From RYN-428 sp035551995 (GTDB lineage Bacteria; Planctomycetota; Phycisphaerae; Tepidisphaerales; Tepidisphaeraceae), in the NCBI GenBank assembly GCA_035551995.1, contig DASZME010000072.1, positions 45,416 through 109,415 on the forward strand: 64,000 nucleotides of DNA, read 5' to 3'. The position numbers and the translations under genes are program-made. The notes under the pieces are model-generated. The model had not been told where the DNA came from. It ran no database searches and saw only the letters and a program-made list of their open reading frames with translations. Of the stretch, positions 36,532 to 44,914 are shown piece after piece. Numbering within the stretch: the first letter of the stretch is position 1; the number at the start of each line of letters is the position of its first letter.

Positions 36532-37023
36532 GGTCACTCGTTCAAAGAACTGTGTTCCGTCGTTATTTTTGCTTCACAGGTTCCTGATCCGGCCCGGCTC
36601 CCGCTCCTCTTCGCCGTCTCGACCGGGACACGAAGGACTTCGGTGGCGATCAAGAAGGACAGGGCTGGTACGCCGCCCACCTCCTGCCCGTGGAAATATT
36701 GTTGGAGATTCCACGGAATCCGCAAGAGGGCCGCTGAATTGGACATACTGATCTTTGCATTAACATAAGTTACGCCGAATTGATCCGTTCCCAAAATTGG
36801 GGCGGCTGAAAAGACGAGCACCATCGCACCAGAAATCAGCGGAACCCGACTGACAGACGACTGTCCATGCGGCCTTATTGCCTCCGTCATACTCGGCGAT
36901 TTCATCGACGACGTATACGCCTCCGATGCCTCGGCTATTCGGGCCGTCATTCAATCGTCGTTTGCTTTGCTGCTGACTGATTCGCCCACGTCTTCTCAAT
37001 CTCTTGACTTCCCGGTCACAGAC
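36532..37023. other. Gene-free debris between leuA and the recombinase
   Basis: About 490 bases. Open frames exist on both strands (for example one on the minus strand overlapping the leuA start), but none has recognisable homology or a good start site. This is where the catalytic domain of the recombinase would be expected; translating all plus-strand frames shows no resolvase motif. Confidence 0.4.
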
Positions 37024-38706
37024 ATGAAAAACTCCAACGACGGAACGCCACGGCATGCAGACGACTCTTCTTGGTGGGAGATTGCAATGAGGCGGAGCGC
37101 AGCGGTCGATTTTGAAGAGCCGGCGTTTTCAATTGTCTTTAGTCTGAATCAGCCTGTCAGTCGTCAAGCGCTCCGGCAGGCGCATCGGGACGACCCCACA
37201 GCCGACATCACCGACTTGCTTCAACGACTGATGCCGACCCGGTGCCTGGACGCCCTGTTGACCATCGACAAATTCGGCGACCGCAAAGAATTCGCTGGCA
37301 AAAGGAATTTTCCACCGACTGAATTGGGCGAGATTCTTCAGTTGCGACCGACGACAGATGAAACACAGTTGCAAACGATCCGTTGGATTTATACCTCATA
37401 TCTCGAACAGAGTACGACACCCGGCACGCTGGCACGGCAACTAAATGAACGTGGGGTCGAGACGCCACCGTATTCGGGCTATTGGCAGCAATGGCATGTA
37501 TCGGAAATCCTGAAGCATCCGGCGTATGTGGGAAGGCCCGTCTGGAACCGAGGGTCGGTCGCCGACTACATGATGTATCAAGGCGGCAAACGTGTTCCTC
37601 GGCGTCCGGGGAGCGGCAAGTTGCATCACGATCAGAGCGATTGGATCATGCCGGACCTGCCGCTTTACGACCCCATCGTCACGATAGAGACTTTTCGAGC
37701 CGTGCAGGAAAAGCTGGCCCGGCGGGTGAAACGACCTCGTTCGGCACATCGAACATACGTGTACGCAGGAATCCTCATCTGCGGCCATTGTGGGGCCAAC
37801 ATGGTCGGCACGATTTCCGTCAGGAGGAACGGAAAACCGGCACCCTCCAGTTACGTCTGCGGCACTTACCAGAACTGTCAGCGAGACCGTGAAAAATGTG
37901 GTTGTCATTCATATCGAATAACGGAAGCGGCCGTAGACCGCTTCGTCAACGATTTCTTGACCGAGACGCTGCCGTTGGTATCTGATTTGGCGAAGTCACA
38001 GGCCGAGTTGCCTCGGCCACGCCAACTGGAAGCGGCCCTCGTTCATGCAGTAGAGGCGTATAACGAGATGTTGCAGCGGATCGGCGGCACAATTGTCGAG
38101 GGCGACGGAACGAGTTGGGTGTCACCGACTGACGAGATGATGATGCCGGTACAGGACACCGCTGCGGTGGTCGCTCGGTACATGTCGAGGTTCGGAGATG
38201 AGTCCCCGGCCCTCGTCATAATGCTGGATGAACTTCGCACCGAACAAGACGAGTTGCTGGAGGCGATTAAGAAGACGCCATCGTCTGCCGTCCGCATGCT
38301 TCAGAAAATTCAGGACCAAATCACTGCCTCTGATCGACGAATCGTCGAACTCGAAGGTCAGTTGCAGAATGCAGCGGAAGGATTCAATCAACATTGCCAA
38401 GAGATCGCAAAGTTGAACGAGCAATGGGCAGAGGCGCTCAAAAAACTGACCGGGGAGACCCATCAAAGGCGTCGAGCCGAGGCGATTCGGCAGGTCATCG
38501 GCAAGATCGTCGTGCGATGGCGAACCACGAATCTTGAGGCGAAGCGCCCAACCCGTGAAGCGGAAGAGGTTTACGTGTTGCCCGTAAATACGTCGTCTGA
38601 CTGTACTAATGAGGGAACGTCACTTCCAGCCATAAACACTCGCTGGAGGTTTTCAATACCGGTTTCTTCATCGCGGCCGGGAGAAGCAGCGTTTCGCCGC
38701 GGGTGA
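37024..38706 (+). pseudogene. Large serine recombinase lacking the catalytic N-terminal domain
   Basis: About 560 residues. The Recombinase domain (LQTIRWIYTSYLEQSTTPGT, then WHVSEILKHPAYVGRPVWNR), a zinc ribbon (ILICGHCGANMVG ... CGTYQNCQRDREKCGCHSYR) and a C-terminal coiled coil are present, as in large serine integrases. The roughly 150-residue resolvase domain with the catalytic Ser is missing; upstream DNA has a stop in this frame at 36781. The frame also runs about 100 bases past the right repeat, antisense to manA, so the native C-terminus is probably lost too. Judged a remnant. Confidence 0.75.
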
Positions 38707-39619
38707 GGGTGACGGGCTGTTTGATGCCGTCTAATTTAATCTGAGCGTCTCCTTGCAGCATGATCCAGATCGCCGGCTCGGTTGGCGCCAGCGGCTCCTC
38801 GATTCCCTCACTGCATCGCACGCGCTCGATTTTGAAATAAGGGGATGTGACCACTCGCCGTTTGAGCGCGGAGATCGGGCTGCGCGGCTGAGGGTCCTCC
38901 GGACGTCCGGAAAAATCGATGCACTGCATCGCCTGCTCGACGTGCAGCGCGCGCTGACGGCCGGTGGAGGGATCGACGCGATTGAAATCGAAGACGCGAA
39001 ACGTGGTGTCGCTTGGCGTTTGCACCTCGGCGACCAGCATGCCGGCGCCGAGAGCGTGGATGGTCCCGCTGGGCAGGTAATGGCATTGATCCTGACGGGC
39101 CGGGATCGCGGCAAGATATTGCTCGACGGCGCCATCCTCGACGGCGGCGCCAAATGTTTCGCGGGTGGCGCCGGGCCGAAGGCCTTTGAAGAGGCGGGAG
39201 CCGGCGTCGTGTTGAAGCACGTACCAGGCTTCGGATTTCAGGTGAGCCTCGGGATGCCCCGCACAATAATTTTCGTCCGGATGAACCTGCACCGACAAAT
39301 CCTCGCGGGCATCGAGAAATTTGATGAGCAGCGGAAATTGTCCGTCCGGTCCGACCAGCGGAATCTGATCGAGCAGGTCGGCGCCGAATTCCTTTACCGC
39401 CCAGTGAAGCGGACGACCCGCCAGCGGGCCGTTGGCGATCGGGCTGCTTTGCCGAGTGGAGGATGTATCGACGATGCCGGGAGGAAAATCGTATATCTCC
39501 CAGCTTTCGCCGATATTTTTACCGGCGGGCAGCTTCTTTCCCAAAACGGTTTCGATCTTCCGCCCGCCCCACATCTTCTCGACCAGGCGGGGAACGAATT
39601 TGAGCGGGTAAAGGAACAT
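38606..39619 (-). CDS. manA: Mannose-6-phosphate isomerase, class I
   Basis: Zinc enzyme interconverting mannose 6-phosphate and fructose 6-phosphate, feeding GDP-mannose synthesis. The 337 residues show zinc ligands in SVQVHPDENY and the Glu/His region of HLKSEAWY and PSGTIHALG. The start is ATG 39619 (MFLYPLKFVPRL). Its last codons and stop (38606-38629) are the right direct repeat of the leuA element, so the gene end was replaced without loss of residues. It is overlapped by the tail of the recombinase frame on the other strand. Confidence 0.9.
   Translation of the reverse strand: MFLYPLKFVPRLVEKMWGGRKIETVLGKKLPAGKNIGESWEIYDFPPGIVDTSSTRQSSPIANGPLAGRPLHWAVKEFGADLLDQIPLVGPDGQFPLLIKFLDAREDLSVQVHPDENYCAGHPEAHLKSEAWYVLQHDAGSRLFKGLRPGATRETFGAAVEDGAVEQYLAAIPARQDQCHYLPSGTIHALGAGMLVAEVQTPSDTTFRVFDFNRVDPSTGRQRALHVEQAMQCIDFSGRPEDPQPRSPISALKRRVVTSPYFKIERVRCSEGIEEPLAPTEPAIWIMLQGDAQIKLDGIKQPVTLTRGETLLLPAAMKKPVLKTSSECLWLEVTFPH
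38607..38629. repeat. Right 23-nt direct repeat of the leuA element
   Basis: Partner of 34064-34086 (21/23 identical). It encodes the end of ManA (EVTFPH) and most of its stop codon (TAG here; the left copy would give TAA). It is presumed to be the element-derived attachment site that restores manA. Confidence 0.75.
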
Positions 39620-39752
39620 AACTTGATTATCGGCAGCGGGGGTGGTTCTTCCCAACCGCACTATTGTATGCTCGTTGCGGCCATGAGCCTTGGCGGTTTA
39701 GAATCCGCGAACAATTTTGCCGTGCAGGAAAAAAATAAACAGGAGTCTCGCG

Positions 39753-40409
39753 ATGAAAACATCGAAAATCCGCCTGGCGTGCGCACTCGCCTTTGCGATG
39801 TTCCTTTCCGGATGCGGCAGCGTGATCGACTTCACCAAGCAGGAAATGGGATATCCCAAGCGCGACATTCTCGTTTCAAACGTCAAGACCGCCCGCAACG
39901 ACGAAGATTCCGCCAAGCAGCAGTTTCAGACCACGCTTCAGCAGTTTCAAGCCGTCACCCATTTCAACGGCGGCGATCTGGAAGCCGAGTACGACAAGCT
40001 GAATTTTCAGTATGAATCGTGCGACGCCCGAGCGCAGGCAGTTCGCGACCAGATCGACCGCGTTGAAAAATCGGCCGACAAGTTATTCGCCGAGTGGAAC
40101 GGCGAGTTGCAACAATACAGCAATGAAGACCTTCGCCGGCGAAGCGAAACCGAGTTGAACACGACCAAGGAGCGCTATCGAAAAGTGATCACCAGCATGA
40201 AAAACGCCGCCGAGCGAATGAAGCCCGTGTTGGCCGCGTTCAAGGATCAGGTCTTGTTCCTCAAGCATAATCTCAATGCGCAAGCCATCGCATCTCTCTC
40301 CACCACGGCGGCGGGAATTGACACCGACGTTTCAAAGTTGATCAAGGAGATGGAGGCGTCGATCGCGGAAGCGGATACGTTCGTGAATCAGATGAAATCG
40401 TCCAACTAA
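39753..40409 (+). CDS. DUF2959-like lipoprotein
   Basis: A 218-residue protein with a lipoprotein signal (MKTSKIRLACALAFAMFLSG then C). The mature part is almost all helical and charged, with a coiled-coil character (ARNDEDSAKQQFQTTLQQFQ and later segments), matching the DUF2959 family of envelope proteins of unknown role. The AGGAG site before ATG 39753 decides the start. Divergent from manA. Confidence 0.75.
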   Translation: MKTSKIRLACALAFAMFLSGCGSVIDFTKQEMGYPKRDILVSNVKTARNDEDSAKQQFQTTLQQFQAVTHFNGGDLEAEYDKLNFQYESCDARAQAVRDQIDRVEKSADKLFAEWNGELQQYSNEDLRRRSETELNTTKERYRKVITSMKNAAERMKPVLAAFKDQVLFLKHNLNAQAIASLSTTAAGIDTDVSKLIKEMEASIAEADTFVNQMKSSN

Positions 40410-40489
40410 ATATAATCATTTCCTCGCTAGGTCGCTAATTACCCCGGTTTCCGTTGCAAGATTGACAGCGGCGATGTAGTAGCGTCGGC

Positions 40490-40795
40490 TCAGTAGCCGC
40501 AATAAAACGTAAAAAAGACGCCCAATTTCAGATTCCACGGGCGGCGGCCAAGAGCGAAAACAGGCGAGCGCTTAAAGCGTGCCGAACAGCGGTGGCGTGG
40601 AATCGAATCGTCGCGGTGATACTGCTTCTCTTCGAATTCGGCGATGAAAAGCCGGACGACGACGATTAAGAACGGCGCGAACAAAAGCGGCAGTTCATTG
40701 CGCTTTGTATGCAACCCTTCGATCAGCGTGGCGCCGCCGATGGGGAAGAGGAATATCTCGTATAATGAGGGGAATTGCGACGTCGTGTCATTCAT
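40490..40795 (-). CDS. Possible small membrane protein (weak)
   Basis: A 101-codon frame with one hydrophobic segment (LPLLFAPFLIVVVRLFIAEF). No homology is recognised and no good ribosome-binding site is seen. It starts just beyond the rplL terminator on the same strand and might be a shadow frame. The rest of the 40410-40815 gap holds nothing I can name. Confidence 0.25.
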   Translation of the reverse strand: MNDTTSQFPSLYEIFLFPIGGATLIEGLHTKRNELPLLFAPFLIVVVRLFIAEFEEKQYHRDDSIPRHRCSARFKRSPVFALGRRPWNLKLGVFFTFYCGY

Positions 40796-40817
40796 CGGCC
40801 GAGACTTCGCCAGCGCG

Positions 40818-40856
40818 TAAAGAAAGGGGCGACTTTGTGGGTCGCCCCTTTCGTTT
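40818..40856 (-). terminator. Intrinsic terminator after rplL
   Basis: A perfect 11-bp stem, AAAGGGGCGAC (40823-40833) with GTCGCCCCTTT (40841-40851), loop of 7, followed on the minus strand by TTTCTTT. It ends the ribosomal cluster 24 bases after the rplL stop codon. Confidence 0.85.
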
Positions 40857-40879
40857 CCAATTCGATCGATTCAAGCGGC

Positions 40880-41272
40880 TTACTTGAGCTCAACGGTTGC
40901 GCCCTGCTCTTCGAGTTCTTTCTTGAGCTTGGCGGCGTCGTCCTTGCTGAGGGCTTCCTTGACGGTCTTGGGCGCGCCTTCGACGAGGTCCTTGGCTTCC
41001 TTGAGACCCAAGCCCGTGGCCGTGCGAACGACCTTGATGACCTGAATCTTCTTGTCGCCGGCGGCCTTGAGGACGACGTCGAACGTGGTCTTCTCCTCTT
41101 CCTTCTCGGCCGGAGCCGCGGGAGCCGCTGCACCGCCGCCACCGCCTCCACCACCGCCGGCGGCGGCTTCGATCTTGTGCTCGCTCTTGAGGTACTCGGC
41201 GAGTTCGACGGCCTGCTTGAGGGTCAGGCCGGCGAGTTGATCACCGATCGATTTGATATCTACTTCTGCCAT
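40880..41272 (-). CDS. rplL: 50S ribosomal protein L7/L12
   Basis: Forms the flexible stalk that recruits translation factors. The 130 residues comprise the N-terminal dimer domain, a Gly/Ala-rich hinge (nine Gly then Ala-Pro), and the C-terminal factor-binding domain (KTTFDVVLKAAGDKKIQVIK ... GLKEAKDLVEGAPK). ATG 41272 (MAEVDIKS). It is the last gene of the cluster; rpoB does not follow it. Confidence 0.95.
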   Translation of the reverse strand: MAEVDIKSIGDQLAGLTLKQAVELAEYLKSEHKIEAAAGGGGGGGGGAAAPAAPAEKEEEKTTFDVVLKAAGDKKIQVIKVVRTATGLGLKEAKDLVEGAPKTVKEALSKDDAAKLKKELEEQGATVELK

Positions 41273-41427
41273 GATGAAAACTCCTGGGAGCCAAGCTCCC
41301 GCTACGGAAAAGAAAATCTTCCGCGAGACGTAACGTGTCTCGAACCGTGTCGAGATCCCGCCCAAGAGCCCGCCTCACATTGAGACGGTTTGAACCCGAA
41401 GGGACAGTTGGGCCGGCGGATCTGGGG

Positions 41428-41460
41428 AATAAGTTGTTCGTTGTTCGTTGTTAGTAATTC
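41428..41460. repeat. Heptad-type repeat, single arm (rplJ-rplL gap)
   Basis: Repeats of the type AGTTGTT/CGTTGTT, starting AATAAG like the other arms of the cluster. No inverted partner is seen nearby, so this copy seems to be half an element. Confidence 0.55.
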
Positions 41461-41499
41461 TAAACGGGCGTCGGCTTTCGACGGCGCGGTACATTGAGA

Positions 41500-42090
41500 T
41501 TAAGCCGAAGCCGCGGGGGCGGCAGACGCCGCGTCTTCGGTCGCCGGCGCCGCGGGGGCTTCGGCTTCGGCCGGCGCCTTGGCGGCGATGGTCTTCAGGA
41601 TTCCGCCGAGCGTACCTCCGGGACCTTTGAACGCCGCCGCCAGCTTGGCGCCGGGTCCGAGGATGGCGCCGAGCAGGTTGGCGATCGCTTCTTCGCGGGT
41701 CGGCAAGGTGCTGACTTTTTTCACGCCGTCGGCGCCGACATAGACTTCGCCGTCGAAGAAGATGCCGCGAAGCTCGAGGGTGTCGTCGGCTTTCTTTTCG
41801 TCAAGTAAAAGCCGGGCGATCGAAGAAATCGCGGCGTTCTCGCCGTAGATGACGGCGCTGGGGCCGTCGAGCAGCTTGTCAAAGCCTTCGAGTCTCTTGC
41901 CGACGACGGATCGGCGCGCGAGCGTGTTCTTCACCACCGTCATCTTCATCCCCTTTTCATGGAGACGACGACGGATGAGATTATTCTTCGTCGCGTTGAT
42001 GCCGCGGGGATTGATGACGCCGACGCCTTCGAGGGCGCCAAGCTTCTTGGTCAATTCCTTCGTGATTTCGTCTTTTACGGGTTTGCTCAT
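41500..42090 (-). CDS. rplJ: 50S ribosomal protein L10
   Basis: Anchors the L7/L12 dimers to 23S rRNA. The 196 residues match L10 (INPRGINATKNNLIRRRLHE, VVKNTLARR), with an Ala/Pro/Glu-rich tail longer than in E. coli (165). In many bacteria L10 represses its own operon through an upstream leader; here the upstream gap is occupied by a long heptad palindrome, and no L10-leader fold is obvious. Confidence 0.93.
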   Translation of the reverse strand: MSKPVKDEITKELTKKLGALEGVGVINPRGINATKNNLIRRRLHEKGMKMTVVKNTLARRSVVGKRLEGFDKLLDGPSAVIYGENAAISSIARLLLDEKKADDTLELRGIFFDGEVYVGADGVKKVSTLPTREEAIANLLGAILGPGAKLAAAFKGPGGTLGGILKTIAAKAPAEAEAPAAPATEDAASAAPAASA

Positions 42091-42107
42091 GGGAGTCTCG
42101 GAAGGGC

Positions 42108-42244
42108 AATAAGTTGTTAGTTGTTAGTTGTCAGTTGCCAGTAAATACAACGTGCGCAAATACGTGAGGGCCGGTCATCGATTGCGAGCATTAATTGTCT
42201 TTTGCCTTCACTGGCAACTGGCAACTAACAACTGGCAACTTATT
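42108..42244. repeat. Palindromic heptad-repeat element (rplA-rplJ gap)
   Basis: Arms of 35 bases at 42108-42142 and 42210-42244 are inverted repeats with 32/35 identity, each built of AGTTGYY heptads and beginning AATAAG. The 67-base centre has no repeat. It fills most of the rplA-rplJ intergenic space and would form a long hairpin in the transcript. Confidence 0.8.
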
Positions 42245-42247
42245 CCC

Positions 42248-42949
42248 TCACACCACCGCCAACGTCACCGCCGGCGTCATCGTCGCTTTAATGACGACCT
42301 TCTTGAAATACTGGCCCTTGCTTGTCGACGGCTTGACCTTGCGGATCTGGGCGATCATCGCGTTGATGTTTTCGGCCAGCTTGGAATTCTCGAAGCTGAC
42401 TTTGCCGACGACAGTGTGAACATTTCCGCCCGAATCGTTGCGGTACTCGATCTTACCGGCGGCATATTCGCGGACGGCCGCCTGCACGTCGGGCGTCACT
42501 GTTCCGGCCTTGGGCGAAGGCATCAGGCCCTTGGGACCAAGCACCTTACCGAGGCGGCCGACGAATCGCATCATGTCGGGCGTGGCGACCGCGACATCAA
42601 AATCCGTGAAGTTTTCCTTTTCGATCGCCTGAACCAACTCCGCGCCGCCGGCCCGGATGGCGCCGGCCGCGATGGCGACGGGCGCCAGGTGTTCGGGGCA
42701 GAAGGCGACCACCCGTTTGGTCTTGCCCACGCCGTGCGGCAGCGAGAGCGAGCCGCGGATCATCTGGTCGGCTTGCTTGGCGTCGATGCCAAGAGAAAAA
42801 ATCAACTCGACGGATTGATCGAACTTGGTGGGATTGAAGGTCTTGAGCACGTCGATCGCCTTGTCGACGGCGACCGGCTCGACCACCGCCTTCTTGGCGG
42901 CTTCCTTGTAACGCTTGGAACGTGTTTCGACAACGACTGCTTTTGCCAT
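42248..42949 (-). CDS. rplA: 50S ribosomal protein L1
   Basis: Binds 23S rRNA at the E-site stalk. The 233 residues include FNPTKFDQSVELIFSLGID, GKVLGPKGLMPSPKAGTVTP and the C-terminal strand. ATG 42949 (MAKAVVVETR) is chosen. A small extra gene separates it from rplK, which is uncommon. Confidence 0.95.
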   Translation of the reverse strand: MAKAVVVETRSKRYKEAAKKAVVEPVAVDKAIDVLKTFNPTKFDQSVELIFSLGIDAKQADQMIRGSLSLPHGVGKTKRVVAFCPEHLAPVAIAAGAIRAGGAELVQAIEKENFTDFDVAVATPDMMRFVGRLGKVLGPKGLMPSPKAGTVTPDVQAAVREYAAGKIEYRNDSGGNVHTVVGKVSFENSKLAENINAMIAQIRKVKPSTSKGQYFKKVVIKATMTPAVTLAVV

Positions 42950-43085
42950 ACTGCTATCGCTCCTGATGCGGGATAAAAAGCCACCCGCTGAAGCTTCCAC
43001 TGTTACAGCCCGTGGTTCGGCTTAAAATTCTTTTGCATTCACGTGACCCAGCTCGCTGTTGCACGCTTCGGGTGGGCTCATTCGC

Positions 43086-43289
43086 TCACCGATTCTCTCT
43101 GCGCCCAAAAACCAATGATGAGCCGGTACGCCCACCTTCGCCGGTGAAGACGACAAGCGTTCTTCCCTTTGGCGAAAGAACACAAAACTCACGCGACTTG
43201 ACGTCAAGCACACTTCCGTCGCCGGTGGAGACCCGGATCGGACGAAAGGGCTTTCGCTCTAGAGCTTGTTTGACTACGCCGGGAGCCAC
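43086..43289 (-). CDS. Small conserved protein inserted between rplK and rplA
   Basis: A 67-codon frame from GTG 43289, two bases after the rplK stop. Residues KPFRPIRVSTGDGSVLDVKS and FCVLSPKGRTLVVFTG resemble a small family common in planctomycetes (pattern PFRPFxVxxxDG...HPEFxxLxPxGRTLxVF). After FTGEG the similarity fades; another frame gives a more family-like ending (AYRLIIGFWAQ), so a frameshift near 43120-43130 is possible. Function unknown. Confidence 0.5.
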   Translation of the reverse strand: MAPGVVKQALERKPFRPIRVSTGDGSVLDVKSREFCVLSPKGRTLVVFTGEGGRTGSSLVFGRRENR

Positions 43290-43290
43290 G

Positions 43291-43719
43291 TTATCCCTCG
43301 ACAACGATGCCCATCGACCGGGCCGTTCCCGCAATAATGCGGGCGCCGTGGTCGAGGTCGAAGGCGTTCAGATCCTTGATCTTCGCCTTGGCCATCTCCT
43401 TGCATTGAGCCATGGTGACTTTGCCGATCTTATTCTTATTCGGCTCGCCGCTTCCCTTTTCGGCCTTGACGGCGGCCTTGAGCAACTCGGCGGCGGGCGC
43501 GCTTTTCAACTCGATGTCGAAGGTGCGATCCTTGTAAACCGTGATGACAACGCCGACGACCTGCCCGTTCAGGTGCGCGCTCATCGCGTTGAACTTCTGG
43601 ATAAATTGGCCGGGGTTGACGCCATGGGCGCCGAGCGCGGGGCCGATGGGCGGGGCCGGGGTGGCTTTGCCGCCTGGGGCCTGGATTTTAAACTGGTCGG
43701 TAATTTCTTTCTTAGCCAT
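43291..43719 (-). CDS. rplK: 50S ribosomal protein L11
   Basis: Binds the GTPase-associated region of 23S rRNA. The 142 residues contain the signature PAPPIGPALGAHGVN (Pro-rich N-terminal domain) and the C-terminal rRNA-binding domain (KGSGEPNKNKIGKVT). Start ATG 43719. Confidence 0.96.
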   Translation of the reverse strand: MAKKEITDQFKIQAPGGKATPAPPIGPALGAHGVNPGQFIQKFNAMSAHLNGQVVGVVITVYKDRTFDIELKSAPAAELLKAAVKAEKGSGEPNKNKIGKVTMAQCKEMAKAKIKDLNAFDLDHGARIIAGTARSMGIVVEG

Positions 43720-43722
43720 GAC

Positions 43723-44058
43723 TCACTCGCCATTCACTTCATCGGGGGCATTATCGCCCCGTTCGCGGACTTTTACGTCCACATGTTTTGCTTCCGGCCG
43801 CCAGGGATTATCGCCTGCAACGAGGCCGGATTCCCCTTTTCCGTTGTTTCCCGTGATCGACCTCAAAAAGGCGTACGCGGGAACCGCAAGAAATAAAAGA
43901 GCGACAACACTAACAATCAACGCGACGATTGACAAGCCCACCAGCACTATTCCCGGCAGCGCCACGGCGATAAATACGGCCCGCGCCCAGGGCGGCAGCC
44001 CGTTTAGGTCGCCACGCACATTGCGAAACCGCGCGTAATAACGGACGACGCGGGACAT
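43723..44058 (-). CDS. Small two-helix membrane protein between nusG and rplK
   Basis: A 111-residue protein: basic N-terminus, about 45 hydrophobic residues (ARAVFIAVALPGIVLVGLSI through LLFLAVPAYAFL, two membrane passes), and a charged cytoplasmic tail. It ends 3 bases before the rplK start, so it is translated with the cluster. I recognise no family. A membrane gene in this conserved interval is unusual. Confidence 0.6.
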   Translation of the reverse strand: MSRVVRYYARFRNVRGDLNGLPPWARAVFIAVALPGIVLVGLSIVALIVSVVALLFLAVPAYAFLRSITGNNGKGESGLVAGDNPWRPEAKHVDVKVRERGDNAPDEVNGE

Positions 44059-44066
44059 GGGATTGT

Positions 44067-44243
44067 GTTGCCAGTTGTTAGTTGTCAGTTGTCAGTCGTC
44101 AGTTGTTGGTCAATGCAAATTCAATGCATTAAACGATTTCATCGCGCTTGTAGCGTCGCCCGCACAATTCGCGAATTATTTTTTTCGCCTGTGGCGGGTT
44201 CGCGTCTGTCGGTTATGACAATTCAACTGGCAACTGGCAACTT
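44067..44243. repeat. Palindromic heptad-repeat element (nusG-rplK interval)
   Basis: The left arm 44067-44109 holds six AGTTGYY-type heptads and the right arm 44224-44243 is CAACTGGCAACTGGCAACTT in inverted orientation. The centre is about 115 bases long. It has the same plan as the rplA-rplJ element but with unequal arms. Confidence 0.7.
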
Positions 44244-44250
44244 CTTCTTC

Positions 44251-44793
44251 TCAAACCTTTTCCACCTGCCAATATTCCAACTCCAGCGGCGTGGGGCGCC
44301 CGAAAATCGTCGTGATAATTCGGACGGTTCCTTTGTCGGCGATCACCTCGTCGACTTCGCCCTCGAAATTCATGAAGGCGCCGTTGGTGACTTTGACCTT
44401 TTCGCCCTTCTTAAAGGCGGTCGCTTCGGAATAGGTTTCTTCCTTGCGCTCGGCGGCTTCAAGCATCTTGGCTTCGTCCTTGGGGGACATGCCGGAGGGC
44501 TTGCCGTTGGATCCGATGAAGTCGCCGACGCCGTCGGTCTCCTTGATCATGAACCAGACTTTTTCGGGAATCGTACCGGTCTTGTCGAGCTCAAGCTCGA
44601 TAAAGACGTAGCCGGGATAAAGTTTGCGATCGGCTTCGCGGCGTTTGCCGTCCTTGACGGCGCGGATGCGTTCGGTCGGGACGAGAATGCGTCCGACGAC
44701 GTTCTCCAGGCCTTCAATTTTGACCTTACGCGCGAGGGCTTCGCGCACCCGGTCTTCTTTGTTGCTCGCGACTCGAAGGACGAAAAAGTTCAT
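44251..44793 (-). CDS. nusG: Transcription termination/antitermination factor NusG
   Basis: Binds RNA polymerase and couples it to ribosomes or Rho. The 180 residues contain the NGN domain (FFVLRVASNKEDRVREAL, RKLYPGYVFIELEL) and a C-terminal KOW domain (GEKVKVTNGAFMNFEGEVDE). A linker of about 30 charged residues lies between them. Encoded after secE, as usual. Confidence 0.94.
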   Translation of the reverse strand: MNFFVLRVASNKEDRVREALARKVKIEGLENVVGRILVPTERIRAVKDGKRREADRKLYPGYVFIELELDKTGTIPEKVWFMIKETDGVGDFIGSNGKPSGMSPKDEAKMLEAAERKEETYSEATAFKKGEKVKVTNGAFMNFEGEVDEVIADKGTVRIITTIFGRPTPLELEYWQVEKV

Positions 44794-44845
44794 GGCTTCT
44801 GACTCGAGCCTGTCGGCTCGCGAAAGTTTACTCTCTCAGCGGGAA

Positions 44846-44871
44846 CGCCCCGCAAGCGGGGCCGCTAAACG
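44846..44871 (+). repeat. 26-nt hairpin repeat, copy 3
   Basis: Identical to the copies at 2645 and 9532. It lies in the secE-nusG gap. With respect to these minus-strand genes it is in the opposite orientation from the first two copies. Confidence 0.85.
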
Positions 44872-44914
44872 GAAAATCGCCTCGTCTCGATCTCATGAAG
44901 CATGAGGTCGCGCA

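Larger units (their letters stand above)
34087..38606. mobile_element. 4.5-kb insertion carrying leuA and a serine-recombinase remnant
   Basis: DNA bounded by the two 23-nt repeats. It contains a truncated phage/plasmid-like gene, leuA, about 0.5 kb of gene-free debris and a recombinase gene. GC in two leuA lines I counted is 47% and 55%, lower than the neighbours appear. The element ends exactly where manA ends and supplies a substitute manA terminus, as integrases that target gene ends do. Whether it can still move is doubtful because the recombinase lacks its catalytic domain. Confidence 0.7.

Noticed and set aside
36534..36950. 138-codon minus-strand frame overlapping the leuA start by 4 bases
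   Set aside because: No recognisable domain, Ser-rich improbable composition, and weak start; treated as debris of the element.
42090..42247. L10-type autoregulatory leader upstream of rplJ
   Set aside because: The space is taken up by the heptad palindrome and I could not fold the conserved L10-leader elements from it.
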